The notes under the pieces are model-generated. The model did no database searches, was not told the origin of the DNA, and saw only the letters and a program-made list of their open reading frames with translations. A DNA stretch of 28,407 nt, from assembly GCA_937773465.1 (NCBI GenBank), contig CALJVK010000025.1, positions 1 through 28,407 on the forward strand, read 5' to 3'. Source of the DNA: an uncultured Flavobacteriaceae bacterium (GTDB lineage Bacteria > Bacteroidota > Bacteroidia > Flavobacteriales > Flavobacteriaceae). Position numbers and translations under genes: made by a program. Shown here one piece after another: positions 1-7,993 of this stretch (position 1 is the first letter of the stretch; every line of letters starts with the position of its first letter).

Positions 1-46
1 ATGAACTTAATTTAGGTTTTTTGTTAGGTTGTTTTGTGTTCTTCAT
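1..46 (-). CDS. ftsH: Start of probable FtsH membrane protease (cut by window edge)
   Basis: An ATG at 46-44 opens a frame that runs off the left edge and encodes about 15 residues, MKNTKQPNKKPKLSS. This Lys/Asn/Pro-rich start resembles the cytoplasmic N-terminus of flavobacterial FtsH, the ATP-dependent zinc protease of the inner membrane. It begins one base after the rsfS stop (TAA-A-ATG), so it is probably translated from the same transcript. The rsfS-ftsH order is usual in Bacteroidetes and is the main reason for the name. No catalytic part lies inside the window, so the call rests on context plus a short N-terminus. Confidence 0.55.
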   Translation of the reverse strand, partial: MKNTKQPNKKPKLSS

Positions 47-47
47 T

Positions 48-404
48 TTAATATTTTGTTTCAACTAAGGTCGATTTTGCTTCTTCCCATAATTCTTCAA
101 TGTTGTAATATTCTCTAGTTTCTTTATTAAATACGTGTACAACAATATCTACGTAATCAATCAATACCCACTTGCAATTATCTAATCCTTCAATATGCCA
201 AGGTTTTTCTGATAACTCTTTGCTAACACATTTTTTTATTGAACCTGTTATAGCATTAACTTGAGTTGATGAATTTCCTGTGCAAATAATAAAATATTTA
301 CAAGCTACATTTTCAATAGTTCTTAAGTCTAGAATATTAATTTCCTCACCTTTAACGTTTTCAATTCCTTCAATTATATTTGATATTAAATTATCTGTAT
401 TCAA
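48..404 (-). CDS. rsfS: Ribosomal silencing factor RsfS (Iojap/DUF143)
   Basis: A 118-residue protein of the RsfS family. Members bind ribosomal protein L14 (uL14) on the large subunit and block subunit joining when nutrients are short. Recognisable family segments are INILDLRTIEN, the YFIICTG strand, EKPWHIEG and the DYVDIVVHVF strand, in the usual order and at normal length. No in-frame ATG is available: the frame opens with TTG at 404-402 (followed by N-T-D-N-L), so a TTG start is proposed. Stop and the next start (ftsH) are separated by one base. birA lies divergently 75 bases away, in the AT-rich stretch 405-479. Confidence 0.93.
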   Translation of the reverse strand: MNTDNLISNIIEGIENVKGEEINILDLRTIENVACKYFIICTGNSSTQVNAITGSIKKCVSKELSEKPWHIEGLDNCKWVLIDYVDIVVHVFNKETREYYNIEELWEEAKSTLVETKY

Positions 405-479
405 AATTGTATTTATTAGGTGTAAATTTAGGATATTTAAATCTACTATTTTAGTTTTAATATATTATATAATATATAT

Positions 480-1169
480 ATGAATGTAATCAAACTTAGT
501 GCCATTGACTCTACAAATGATTATTTAAAAACAAATTTTTTAGATAAAACTAAAAATGACATTCATGTTGTGTATACTTTTAATCAAACAAAGGGAAGAG
601 GTCAGAGGGGCAACACCTGGAATAGTGAACCAGAAAAGAACTTAGCTTTTTCTATAGCATTTTTTCCTAATAAATTTAAAGTTGAGAATCATTTTAGAAT
701 AAATATAATCTTCTCTTTATTTATTCTAAATACTCTGAAATCTTTACAAATTCCTGACATAAAAATTAAATGGCCTAACGACATTATGTCAGGAAACAAA
801 AAAATATGTGGAATTTTAAATGAATTAAAAATAAAAGGAAGCAAAATTGAAAAAATTATAATAGGTTTTGGATTAAATATTAATCAAGAAAATTTTGAGA
901 ATTTACCTGGCGCTTCATCATTAAAATTAATAAAACAAATTGATTATAATTTAAATGAAATAACTATGTTATTTGTTCAAAATTTAAAAAAATATAATTA
1001 CCTGGATTTTTTAATTAATCCAAAATCCAATAATAACATTGAAGTTTTTTTTTCAAAGTATAAAAAAAATCTTTTTGGTGTTAATAAATTATATAGATTT
1101 AAAGATTGTAATAATATTACCTTTTTAGGTAAAATTATCTCGGTAAATATGGAGGGAATTATAAAATAA
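480..1169 (+). CDS. birA: Biotin--[acetyl-CoA-carboxylase] ligase, 3' end frameshifted
   Basis: Biotin protein ligase attaches biotin through biotinyl-AMP to a lysine of biotin-carboxyl-carrier domains. The frame gives 229 residues without an N-terminal DNA-binding domain, so this is the monofunctional type. Visible motifs are STNDYL, the biotin/ATP loop GRGQRG, KWPNDI and KKICGILNE. The 0-frame ends with TAA at 1167-1169. From about 1151 the -1 frame continues as G-G-N-Y-K-I-K-K-D-D and finishes GFYNFHEIKMIY, stop at 1226-1228, which is the usual flavobacterial BirA C-terminus. One base appears to be missing between 1149 and 1157. The frame-corrected gene would end 3 bases before the next ATG. 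The annotated protein therefore lacks the end of its C-terminal domain, unless the lesion is a sequencing error. Confidence 0.9.
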   Translation: MNVIKLSAIDSTNDYLKTNFLDKTKNDIHVVYTFNQTKGRGQRGNTWNSEPEKNLAFSIAFFPNKFKVENHFRINIIFSLFILNTLKSLQIPDIKIKWPNDIMSGNKKICGILNELKIKGSKIEKIIIGFGLNINQENFENLPGASSLKLIKQIDYNLNEITMLFVQNLKKYNYLDFLINPKSNNNIEVFFSKYKKNLFGVNKLYRFKDCNNITFLGKIISVNMEGIIK

Positions 1170-1231
1170 AAAAAGATGATGGTGATTTGGGATTTTATAA
1201 TTTTCATGAAATTAAAATGATATATTAATTA

Positions 1232-1681
1232 ATGGAATCATTTGTTGAATGGGGTTATTTAGGATTGTTTTTATCTAGTTTTTTAGGTGCTACAATTATT
1301 CCGTTAAGTTCTGAAATAGTTTTAAGCCTAATGTTATCCCAAGGTTTTGATATTAATTTAAGTATTATAATTGCGACTACAGGAAATTGGCTTGGGGGCC
1401 TAAGTAGTTACTATTTAGGTAGCTTAGGAAAGTGGGATTTTGTTGAAAAATATTTTAGAATTAAAAAAGATAAAATCACTAGTTTTAAAATAAAGATTGA
1501 TAAATGGGGGAGTACCTATGCATTTTTGTGCTGCTTACCTTTTATCGGCGATCCGATAGCAGTTAGTTTAGGGTTTTTTAAAATAAATTTTTTGAAAGTT
1601 TCTTTTTGGATGTTTATTGGCAAATTAATCAAGTATGTACTTTGGACAATAATTACATTGTGGGGAATTTCAATTTTTTAA
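1232..1681 (+). CDS. YqaA-family small integral membrane protein (DedA/VTT superfamily)
   Basis: A 149-residue multi-span membrane protein resembling the YqaA family of the DedA/VTT (SNARE-associated) superfamily. It has hydrophobic segments near residues 8-30, 40-62, 95-115 and 120-148. The central GNWLGGLSSYYLGSLGKW and the CCLPFIGDPIAVSLGFF stretch, with its G-x-x-x-x-P re-entrant-loop-like residues, match the family. DedA relatives are linked to lipid carrier transport and membrane homeostasis, but the substrate here cannot be read from sequence. It lies directly behind birA in the same direction. Its last 12 bases overlap the 3' end of the opposing dehydrogenase gene. Confidence 0.8.
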   Translation: MESFVEWGYLGLFLSSFLGATIIPLSSEIVLSLMLSQGFDINLSIIIATTGNWLGGLSSYYLGSLGKWDFVEKYFRIKKDKITSFKIKIDKWGSTYAFLCCLPFIGDPIAVSLGFFKINFLKVSFWMFIGKLIKYVLWTIITLWGISIF

Positions 1682-2473
1682 TTCCTCGTACCTTCCAGGA
1701 GCCAAAATACCAGACAGAAAATCAAAAATAAAATGTGGAACAATTTTAATTAAAAAAACAATAACTTTCCAAGTTTTTGTAGGTACAATAATTTTTTTTC
1801 CTTTTAACATTCCTTCAACACCTTCCTCAGCAATTCTAAATGCAGATTTTTTTAAAAATTTAGGAACACTATCCATTTCATCTTGAACACCACTTGCAGT
1901 ATGAAAGTTAGTAACTGTATATCCAGGGCATAGTGCTGTGGATGTTATTCCTTTCGAGTTGTAATTTATATTCAATGCCTCACTGAATCGGTTCATAAAA
2001 GTTTTAAGTGGACCATACATAACTTGAATTGCTGCTGGAGGAGCAAATGCAGCAACTGATGAAACGATCATTATTTTTCCGTGATTATTTTTGATCATGT
2101 CACGCACAAAAAGTTTAGTCAAAGAAATTACAGAAGTAGCTAAAACTCTTATGCAATTTTCTTCGTCTTCAACTGAATTTTTTTCAAAAGTATCAGGTAG
2201 TGCATACCCAGCATTGTTAACTAAAACATCAACTTGATAATTTTTAGATTCACAAAAATTATAAATATTTTGTGGACCTTGTTTATCAGCTAAATCACAA
2301 GGGAAATAAGTAGATTCAACTCCGTGTTTGGAGTTAATTTCTTCAGAAATTATTTTTAATTTATTTTCAGATCTTGAGGTTAAAATTATATTATAACCTC
2401 TTTTAGCTAATGAGTGGCATATTTGTAAACCAATTCCTGAACTTGCTCCTGTAACTAATGCAAATTTTTTCAT
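1670..2473 (-). CDS. SDR-family short-chain dehydrogenase/reductase
   Basis: A 267-residue classical short-chain dehydrogenase of the DltE-like type. The Rossmann glycine motif TGASSGIG (residues 8-15), the NNAG motif (86-89), the catalytic Ser (SS at 138-139) and Y153-G-P-L-K157 are all present, so an active NAD(P)(H) oxidoreductase is expected. The substrate is unknown. The C-terminal 40 residues are hydrophobic (VIVFLIKIVPHFIFDFLSG), typical of this subgroup and suggesting membrane association. The ATG at 2473 is preferred over the adjacent upstream TTG because it overlaps the stop of the SRPBCC gene by one base (TGATG), pointing to coupled translation. Confidence 0.9.
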   Translation of the reverse strand: MKKFALVTGASSGIGLQICHSLAKRGYNIILTSRSENKLKIISEEINSKHGVESTYFPCDLADKQGPQNIYNFCESKNYQVDVLVNNAGYALPDTFEKNSVEDEENCIRVLATSVISLTKLFVRDMIKNNHGKIMIVSSVAAFAPPAAIQVMYGPLKTFMNRFSEALNINYNSKGITSTALCPGYTVTNFHTASGVQDEMDSVPKFLKKSAFRIAEEGVEGMLKGKKIIVPTKTWKVIVFLIKIVPHFIFDFLSGILAPGRYEELKN

Positions 2474-2868
2474 CAAACTAGTTTCGAAGTATTTATAGAT
2501 AAATCATTTATAAATGACTGTAAAGGGCTTTTGACCATCATTTGAATCATAGGATTTAAATCCCCATTAAATTCAAGTTCAAAACTACAGCTATTGTCCC
2601 CAGTTTTTTTTATTTGTGCAGTCAACGAAAATATTATTTTAGACTCACTAGAGTTTAATATAATAGAATATGGTGCTTTTTTCTCTCCTATTCTTAACTT
2701 AAGAGGTGGCATTCCTTTTAAAGAAAAAATCAATGTTTCGGAATCAATAATTTCAAATTTTGAAATATTTTCTGGCATTATTTTTTTAAAATTTTCGACT
2801 ATAACTAGTTTTTCGAATAACTTATTGTCAGAAATATTAATGTTACTTACTGTGCTATTTAATTTCAT
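2473..2868 (-). CDS. SRPBCC (START-like) domain protein
   Basis: A 131-residue protein that looks like the small SRPBCC/polyketide-cyclase-like protein regularly found next to pyrE in flavobacteria. The N-terminal half carries a VENFKKIMPENI helix and an I-D-S-E-T-L-I-F strand. The C-terminal end is a long helix (NPMIQMMVKSPLQSFINDLS), as expected for a helix-grip fold that encloses a hydrophobic ligand cavity. No catalytic residues can be assigned and the ligand is unknown. The start is 2 bases downstream of the pyrE stop and the stop overlaps the dehydrogenase ATG, so pyrE, this gene and the dehydrogenase form one operon. Confidence 0.75.
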   Translation of the reverse strand: MKLNSTVSNINISDNKLFEKLVIVENFKKIMPENISKFEIIDSETLIFSLKGMPPLKLRIGEKKAPYSIILNSSESKIIFSLTAQIKKTGDNSCSFELEFNGDLNPMIQMMVKSPLQSFINDLSINTSKLV

Positions 2869-2870
2869 AA

Positions 2871-3521
2871 TTAATTTTTATTTGGATTCCATTCACTTGG
2901 ATTCTTTTTCCACTCCTTAAGAATTTTAAACTCATTGTCAGTTATGTATTTTATATCTAATGCTTGTTCTAAAACAAAATCATATGAACTTAAAGTATAT
3001 AGCTCAACGTTTTTATTTTTAAAATTGCTATATGAAACATCAAACCCATAAGTGAAAATACTAATCATACCTTTTACTATTAATTCTTGTTCTCTTAAAG
3101 CATCAACAGCCATAAGACTACTATTGCCTGTGCTAATTAAGTCTTCAATTACGACAACTTTTTGTGATTTCGAATATTGACCTTCAATTTGATTTTTTCT
3201 TCCATGTTTTTTAGAATTTGGTCTTACATAAATAAAAGGTAAATTCATCATGTCAGCAACAAGCATTCCTATACCTATAGCTCCAGTAGCTACACCAGCA
3301 ATAACATCAGGCTTACCATAAAGCTCTTCAATTTGTTTAACTATTTGTTCTCTAACAAAAATTCTTATTTGAGGATGTGAGAGAATTATTCTATTGTCAC
3401 AATATATTGGAGATTTCCATCCGCTAGCCCATGTAAATGGATTTTTTGAATTTAATTTTATTGCGTTAACTTGTAGAAGTAGTTCAGCAGTTTTTTTTGC
3501 TGTATATTTATTTAAAACCAT
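2871..3521 (-). CDS. pyrE: Orotate phosphoribosyltransferase
   Basis: PyrE joins orotate and PRPP to form orotidine 5'-monophosphate in pyrimidine synthesis. The 216-residue product has the family start (YTAKKTAELLLQVNAIKLN), the substrate-binding F-T-W-A-S-G-W-K-S-P-I-Y region, GVATGAIGIG and the PRPP motif VVVIEDLISTGNSS. The frame extends 26 codons further upstream, but that part has no family match and would overlap the divergent Nudix gene. The ATG at 3521 (M-V-L-N-K) is therefore chosen. The two divergent start codons are only 7 bases apart, so each promoter must lie inside the other gene. Confidence 0.95.
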   Translation of the reverse strand: MVLNKYTAKKTAELLLQVNAIKLNSKNPFTWASGWKSPIYCDNRIILSHPQIRIFVREQIVKQIEELYGKPDVIAGVATGAIGIGMLVADMMNLPFIYVRPNSKKHGRKNQIEGQYSKSQKVVVIEDLISTGNSSLMAVDALREQELIVKGMISIFTYGFDVSYSNFKNKNVELYTLSSYDFVLEQALDIKYITDNEFKILKEWKKNPSEWNPNKN

Positions 3522-3528
3522 AAAACAA

Positions 3529-4107
3529 ATGTATAAAGTTTTTGTTAATGAAAATGTAATAATACTAACTGATGAAATTCCTTTTGGTTCAAAAATCAAT
3601 TTATTTGATTTAAAAAAAATTTCTTTAATTGATATTATTTCAAATGTTAAAAAACATAATAAAATATTTTTATATCATAAAAATTTCGAAAAATTAATTT
3701 CATGCTTAAAAAAAAAAATTAAAGTAATTGGAGCAGGAGGAGGAATAGTTAAAAATAATTTAAATGAAACTCTTTTTATTTATAGAAGAAAAAAATGGGA
3801 TTTACCTAAAGGTAAAATTGATAAAGGTGAAACTATTGATCAAACAGCATTAAGAGAAGTTAAAGAAGAAACTGGTATAGTTGATCTAAGAATTGTTGAT
3901 TTTAAAATGAAAACGTATCACATTTTTAAAAAAAACAATGATTATTGTTTAAAAGAAACAACTTGGTATAATATGACATCAAACTTTGATGGGCAATTTG
4001 TTCCTGAAATTAAAGAAGACATAACTAAGGTGGTTTGGAAAAATGATAAGAAAATAAAGAAAATAAAGAATACTTTTCCTAATATAAAGTTGTTGTTAAA
4101 TATTTAA
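3529..4107 (+). CDS. Nudix hydrolase
   Basis: A 192-residue Nudix protein. The Nudix box is complete at residues 95-117, G-x5-E-x7-R-E-V-K-E-E-T-G-I, so Mg-dependent hydrolysis of a nucleoside-diphosphate-linked substrate is expected, substrate unknown. The first 65 residues form an extra N-terminal part ahead of the strand IGAGGGIVKN that begins the Nudix fold; this architecture is usual for the pyrE-linked flavobacterial protein. The ATG at 3529 is preferred to an earlier in-frame one at 3394 that would lie inside pyrE. The 3' end overlaps coaD by 4 bases, tail to tail. Confidence 0.9.
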   Translation: MYKVFVNENVIILTDEIPFGSKINLFDLKKISLIDIISNVKKHNKIFLYHKNFEKLISCLKKKIKVIGAGGGIVKNNLNETLFIYRRKKWDLPKGKIDKGETIDQTALREVKEETGIVDLRIVDFKMKTYHIFKKNNDYCLKETTWYNMTSNFDGQFVPEIKEDITKVVWKNDKKIKKIKNTFPNIKLLLNI

Positions 4108-4559
4108 TCAGTTTTCACTGATTCAGGAACTAATAGTTTATAATTTCCTTTATTTAAAATCAATTCTCTAACTATTGTGCTGCTAATAAACGAAGTTTGG
4201 GTAGAGGTTAATAAAAAAACTGTTTCAATTTTAGACAGTTTTCTATTGGTTCTTGCTATTGCCTTTTCAAATTCAAAATCTCCATTATTCCTTATTCCTC
4301 TAACAATAAAATTAGCACCTAATTTTTTACAAAAGTCTATTGTTAAACCATCATAGCTTTCTACTTTAATTTTAGGTTCATTTTTAAAACACTTTTCAAT
4401 AAATGAAATTCTTTGCTTTTCAGAAAACATTGTTTGTTTATCAATATTTTTACCAACCCCAACAATTATTTCGTCGAAAAGCAACAAACTTCTTTTTAAA
4501 ATATCAAGGTGGCCTAGAGTAAATGGGTCAAAAGATCCAGGAAATACAGCTTTTCTCAT
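4104..4559 (-). CDS. coaD: Phosphopantetheine adenylyltransferase
   Basis: CoaD transfers AMP from ATP to 4'-phosphopantetheine, the penultimate step of coenzyme A synthesis. The 151-residue length is normal. The nucleotidyltransferase start A-V-F-P-G-S-F-D-P-F-T-L-G-H contains the T-x-G-H signature, and IVRGIRNNGDFEFE and ISSTIVREL near the C-terminus are the other family motifs. It lies 18 bases downstream of ddl on the same strand, and the ddl-coaD pair is common in flavobacteria. Confidence 0.96.
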   Translation of the reverse strand: MRKAVFPGSFDPFTLGHLDILKRSLLLFDEIIVGVGKNIDKQTMFSEKQRISFIEKCFKNEPKIKVESYDGLTIDFCKKLGANFIVRGIRNNGDFEFEKAIARTNRKLSKIETVFLLTSTQTSFISSTIVRELILNKGNYKLLVPESVKTD

Positions 4560-4577
4560 ATTAGTAAATATATAAAT

Positions 4578-5552
4578 TTATATAGTTGCTTGATATATTA
4601 TTTCATCGCATAATTGAGTAATAGAAACTCCACTAATTAGTGCTTGTTTAGGGAATATACTTTCATTAGTCATTCCAGGAATTGAATTAATTTCTAAAAA
4701 ATATGCGGTATCATTAATTAAAATAAATTCACTTCTACTAAAACCTTTCATACCTAATTTTTTATAAATTTTAATAGAGAGATCAGAAACTATTTGTTTT
4801 TGTTTTTCTGAAATATTTGCAGGTGTTATCTCTTTGGAATTACCATTGTATTTGGCATCGTAATCAAAAAAATCATTTTCTGTAATTAGTTCAGTAATTC
4901 CAAAAACTTTAATTTTATTTTTATAATCCATAACTCCAACAGAAACTTCTACTCCGTCTAAAAAAGACTCAACTAATACCTCATTATCATACTCCAAAGC
5001 TTTATTGATGTATTCTTTTAGTTCATTATCTTTATAAACTTTAAACACTCCAAAACTACTTCCAGATCTATTGGCTTTTACAAAACAGGGTAAACCAACC
5101 TTTTGAATAATATGATCAGTTTCAAACTTTTCATTTTTATTTATGTGAAATGAATTTGCTGTTGGAATGTCGTGTTTTTCAAGTATTGATAAACAATCTC
5201 TTTTGTTAAACGTTAATGCAGATGTGTAGGAGTTACATCCTGTATATGGAATATTTTTAAGTTCAAAATAGGATTGAATTAATCCGTTTTCACCAGGCGA
5301 GCCATGTATAATGATAAAAGCTACTTCTAATTTAATTTTAGTATTATTTGAAATTATTGAAAAATCCTCAAGATTAACATCGAATTCTTGATTATGATCG
5401 TTTAAATAAATCCAGTTATCTTTTTTTACGATGATTTTATATGGATTGTATTTTGATCTATTAATATTTTGGTAAATAACTTCACCACTTTTCAATGATA
5501 TATCTTTTTCGGATGAAAAACCGCCCATTAATATTGCAACATTTTTTTTCAT
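4578..5552 (-). CDS. ddl: D-alanine--D-alanine ligase
   Basis: Ddl makes the D-Ala-D-Ala dipeptide for peptidoglycan precursors in the cytoplasm. The 324-residue protein has the N-terminal G-G-F-S-S-E-K-D-I-S-L-K-S-G segment, HGSPGENGLIQS, the ATP-grasp core (PCFVKANRSGSSFGV, EVLVESFLDGVEVSVGV) and the metal-binding end EINSIPGMTNESIFP. All key positions look intact. It is divergent from the PASTA gene, with a 78-base gap holding a promoter on the other strand. It is followed by coaD after 18 bases, probably in one transcript. Confidence 0.96.
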   Translation of the reverse strand: MKKNVAILMGGFSSEKDISLKSGEVIYQNINRSKYNPYKIIVKKDNWIYLNDHNQEFDVNLEDFSIISNNTKIKLEVAFIIIHGSPGENGLIQSYFELKNIPYTGCNSYTSALTFNKRDCLSILEKHDIPTANSFHINKNEKFETDHIIQKVGLPCFVKANRSGSSFGVFKVYKDNELKEYINKALEYDNEVLVESFLDGVEVSVGVMDYKNKIKVFGITELITENDFFDYDAKYNGNSKEITPANISEKQKQIVSDLSIKIYKKLGMKGFSRSEFILINDTAYFLEINSIPGMTNESIFPKQALISGVSITQLCDEIIYQATI

Positions 5553-5606
5553 ATTAGCTAAAATATCATTTATTTTTTTTCAAATCGTATTAGTAAGCTT
5601 ATTTTA

Positions 5607-5614
5607 TATATTTG
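5607..5614 (+). promoter_or_regulatory. Candidate -7 element TATATTTG for the PASTA-rluD unit
   Basis: A perfect match to the Bacteroidetes -7 consensus TAnnTTTG, 16 bases before the ATG at 5631. No convincing -33 TTG is present at the usual 17-23 bases upstream, so only half of the promoter is supported. A transcript from here would have a short leader and no Shine-Dalgarno sequence. Confidence 0.45.
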
Positions 5615-5630
5615 CTTAATCAATCTTCGC

Positions 5631-6194
5631 ATGAATTTTATAAAATATATATTCTCTAAATATTTTTTTAAACAGTTGCTCAAGTCAATTGTTTTAACTC
5701 TTTTTTTTGTATTAGTTCTTTATTTCTATTTAAATATTACTACAAATCATAATAAATACATTAATGTTCCTGAATTAAATGGTATTATTTTTGTTGAGGC
5801 TATTAAAATTTTAGAAGAAAACAACCTTTCATATGTTGTTTTAGACTCAGCTTTGTATAATCCTGAATATCCTAAATTTTCAATTTTAGAACAATTGCCG
5901 TTATCTAATTCCCAAGTTAAAAAAAATAGAAAAATATACCTTACTTTAAATCCTAGTAATTATGGGAAAGTATTAGTCCCCAATATTATACAAACCACCC
6001 AGAGAAGTGCAAATTCCTCTCTTTTAGCTTCGGGTTTGGAAATTGGTGAGATTTCCTATGAAAATAATATTGGAAAAGATATGGTTTTAGAGATCCTACT
6101 TAACGGAAATAATATTAATTCAGGAGATATGGTTCCTAAGAAATCTAAAATTGATTTAGTTCTCGGTAATGGATTAATTGAAGAAAAACAATAA
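5631..6194 (+). CDS. PASTA-domain membrane-anchored protein
   Basis: A 187-residue protein with one N-terminal membrane span (about residues 16-37, LKSIVLTLFFVLVLYFYL), followed by an extracytoplasmic part with PASTA-like repeats. The repeats start at V-P-E-L-N-G (near 46) and V-P-N-I-I (near 116), and a third partial unit ends D-M-V-P-K-K-S-K-I-D-L-V-L-G. PASTA domains bind muropeptides or cell-wall precursors. This protein has no kinase or transpeptidase domain; it is the stand-alone type found between ddl and rluD in flavobacteria. Its stop overlaps the rluD start by one base (TAATG). Confidence 0.88.
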   Translation: MNFIKYIFSKYFFKQLLKSIVLTLFFVLVLYFYLNITTNHNKYINVPELNGIIFVEAIKILEENNLSYVVLDSALYNPEYPKFSILEQLPLSNSQVKKNRKIYLTLNPSNYGKVLVPNIIQTTQRSANSSLLASGLEIGEISYENNIGKDMVLEILLNGNNINSGDMVPKKSKIDLVLGNGLIEEKQ

Positions 6195-7207
6195 TGATAG
6201 AAAACAATAATTTAGATAGTGAGTTATTTGAGCATTTCCAGTTTAGGGCTGATAAAGGTCAAGAACCTTTAAGAGTTGACAAGTATTTAATGAACAGAAT
6301 TGAGAACTCGTCTAGAAATAAAATTCAGGTTGCTGCAAAAAACGGTTCAATCTTTATAAATGAACAAATTGTGAAATCTAATCATAAGGTGAAACCTGGA
6401 GATTTAATCAAGGTAATGTTTTCACACCCACCATATGAAAATCTTTTAGTAGGAGAAAAAATGTCGCTTGATATTGTTTATGAGGATAAACACCTTTTAG
6501 TCGTTAATAAACCTTCAGGTCTTGTAGTTCACCCTGGTCACGGAAATTATAATGGCACGTTACTTAATGGGTTAATTGATCATTTTGAAAACCTTCCTCA
6601 AAATAAGGATGGAAGACCAGGTCTTGTCCATAGAATTGATAAAGATACTAGTGGACTTTTAGTAGTAGCTAAAGATGAAAAATCTATGACTAATCTGGCA
6701 AAGCAATTTTTTTTAAAAACCTCTAAAAGAAAATATTATGCACTTGTTTGGGGGATTTTAGAAAATGAAGAAGGAACAATCAATGAAAGATTAGGAAGAG
6801 ATCCTAAGAATCGTTTGATAATGAGTGTTCCTGATGACGAACAATCTGGGAAAAGTGCAATTACACATTATAAGGTAATCGAAAGATTTAATTACCTTAC
6901 TCTAATAGAATGCCAATTAGAAACAGGTAGAACACATCAGATTAGGGCTCATATGAAACATATTGGTCATCCTATTTTTAACGACAGTAGATATGGTGGT
7001 GATAAAATATTAAAAGGCACTATTTTCAATAAATATAAACAGTTCGTTTTTAATAGTTTTAAATTAATTCCTAGACAAGCTTTGCATGCAAAATCTTTAG
7101 GATTTATTCATCCTGTTTCTAAAAAAGAATTAAATTTTGAGTGTAATCTTCCTTATGATTTTGAACAGTGTTTGGAAAAATGGAGAAATTATTCAAGTAT
7201 GTCTTAA
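6194..7207 (+). CDS. rluD: RluD/RluA-family 23S rRNA pseudouridine synthase
   Basis: A 337-residue pseudouridine synthase with an N-terminal S4 RNA-binding domain (about residues 26-80, LRVDKYLMNRIENSSRNKI) and a RluA-type catalytic domain. The signature GLVHRIDKDTSGLLVVAKD contains the catalytic Asp of the HR-x-D motif (D149). LETGRTHQIRAHMKHIGHP near 245-263 is the second family block. The expected targets are uridines of 23S rRNA helix 69, but the exact site cannot be proven from sequence. The start is coupled to the PASTA gene through a TAATG overlap. yaaA follows after 24 bases. Confidence 0.93.
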   Translation: MIENNNLDSELFEHFQFRADKGQEPLRVDKYLMNRIENSSRNKIQVAAKNGSIFINEQIVKSNHKVKPGDLIKVMFSHPPYENLLVGEKMSLDIVYEDKHLLVVNKPSGLVVHPGHGNYNGTLLNGLIDHFENLPQNKDGRPGLVHRIDKDTSGLLVVAKDEKSMTNLAKQFFLKTSKRKYYALVWGILENEEGTINERLGRDPKNRLIMSVPDDEQSGKSAITHYKVIERFNYLTLIECQLETGRTHQIRAHMKHIGHPIFNDSRYGGDKILKGTIFNKYKQFVFNSFKLIPRQALHAKSLGFIHPVSKKELNFECNLPYDFEQCLEKWRNYSSMS

Positions 7208-7231
7208 TTTTTATTAATTTAAATGTTATTT

Positions 7232-7993
7232 ATGAAAATTATTATTTCACCTGCAAAGTCACTAAATTTTCACAAAAGTCTACCAACCTTAGATTTTTCA
7301 TTACCAAGTTTTTTGAACGAATCAAAATTGATAAACGATGTTTTAAGAACAAAAAACCCAAAACATTTGAAAGATTTAATGAAAATTTCAGATAAAATAG
7401 CTGAATTGAATTGGAGTCGTAATATAAATTTTAATACTCCTTTTAATTCGAGTAATGCTAGGCCTGCAATATTTACGTTTGACGGAGATGTTTATTCTGG
7501 AATTGATGCTTTTACACTAAGTGATAATAAAATCAAAAAAGCTCAATCATCTTTAAGAATATTATCTGGTTTATATGGCTTACTAAAGCCTTTGGACTTA
7601 ATGCAAGCATACAGACTAGAAATGGGTACTAAATTACCAATAGGTAATTCTAAAAATCTTTATGAGTTTTGGAAAGAAAAAATAACCTACAGTCTAAATA
7701 GTGAATTGGACAGTAATGAATTGTTTGTGAATTTAGCTAGTAATGAATATTCTTCGTCGATTGATAAAGGTTTATTGAAAGTTGATATGATTTCTCCAGT
7801 TTTTAAAGATTTTAAAAATGGAAAATTTAAAATAATTTCATTTTACGCAAAAAAAGCTAGAGGAATGATGACAAGATACCTTTTGGACAATGATATAGAA
7901 TCCGTTAATGATTTAAAACAATTTGATTATGGTGGTTATTCATATAGCTCTGTGGAAAGTGAAGTATCTAACGAGTTAGTTTTTACTAGATGA
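7232..7993 (+). CDS. yaaA: Peroxide stress protein YaaA (DUF328/UPF0246)
   Basis: A 253-residue YaaA-family protein; in E. coli the family member lowers free iron under peroxide stress and binds DNA. Matching blocks are M-K-I-I-I-S-P-A-K-S-L-N-F at the start, FDGDVYSGIDA, LRILSGLYGLLKPLDLMQAYRLEMGTKL (28 residues near 105-132, the strongest family block) and the KARGMMTRYLL helix. An ATG at 7223 adds only MLF before the conserved start, so 7232 is preferred. The 3' end overlaps trpA by 18 bases, convergently, with no visible terminator between the two. Confidence 0.93.
   Translation: MKIIISPAKSLNFHKSLPTLDFSLPSFLNESKLINDVLRTKNPKHLKDLMKISDKIAELNWSRNINFNTPFNSSNARPAIFTFDGDVYSGIDAFTLSDNKIKKAQSSLRILSGLYGLLKPLDLMQAYRLEMGTKLPIGNSKNLYEFWKEKITYSLNSELDSNELFVNLASNEYSSSIDKGLLKVDMISPVFKDFKNGKFKIISFYAKKARGMMTRYLLDNDIESVNDLKQFDYGGYSYSSVESEVSNELVFTR

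Noticed and set aside
1149..1169. Programmed -1 ribosomal frameshift in birA
   Set aside because: No X-XXY-YYZ slippery heptamer in the 0-frame before the stop and no obvious stimulatory hairpin after it; a mutation or sequencing error is simpler.
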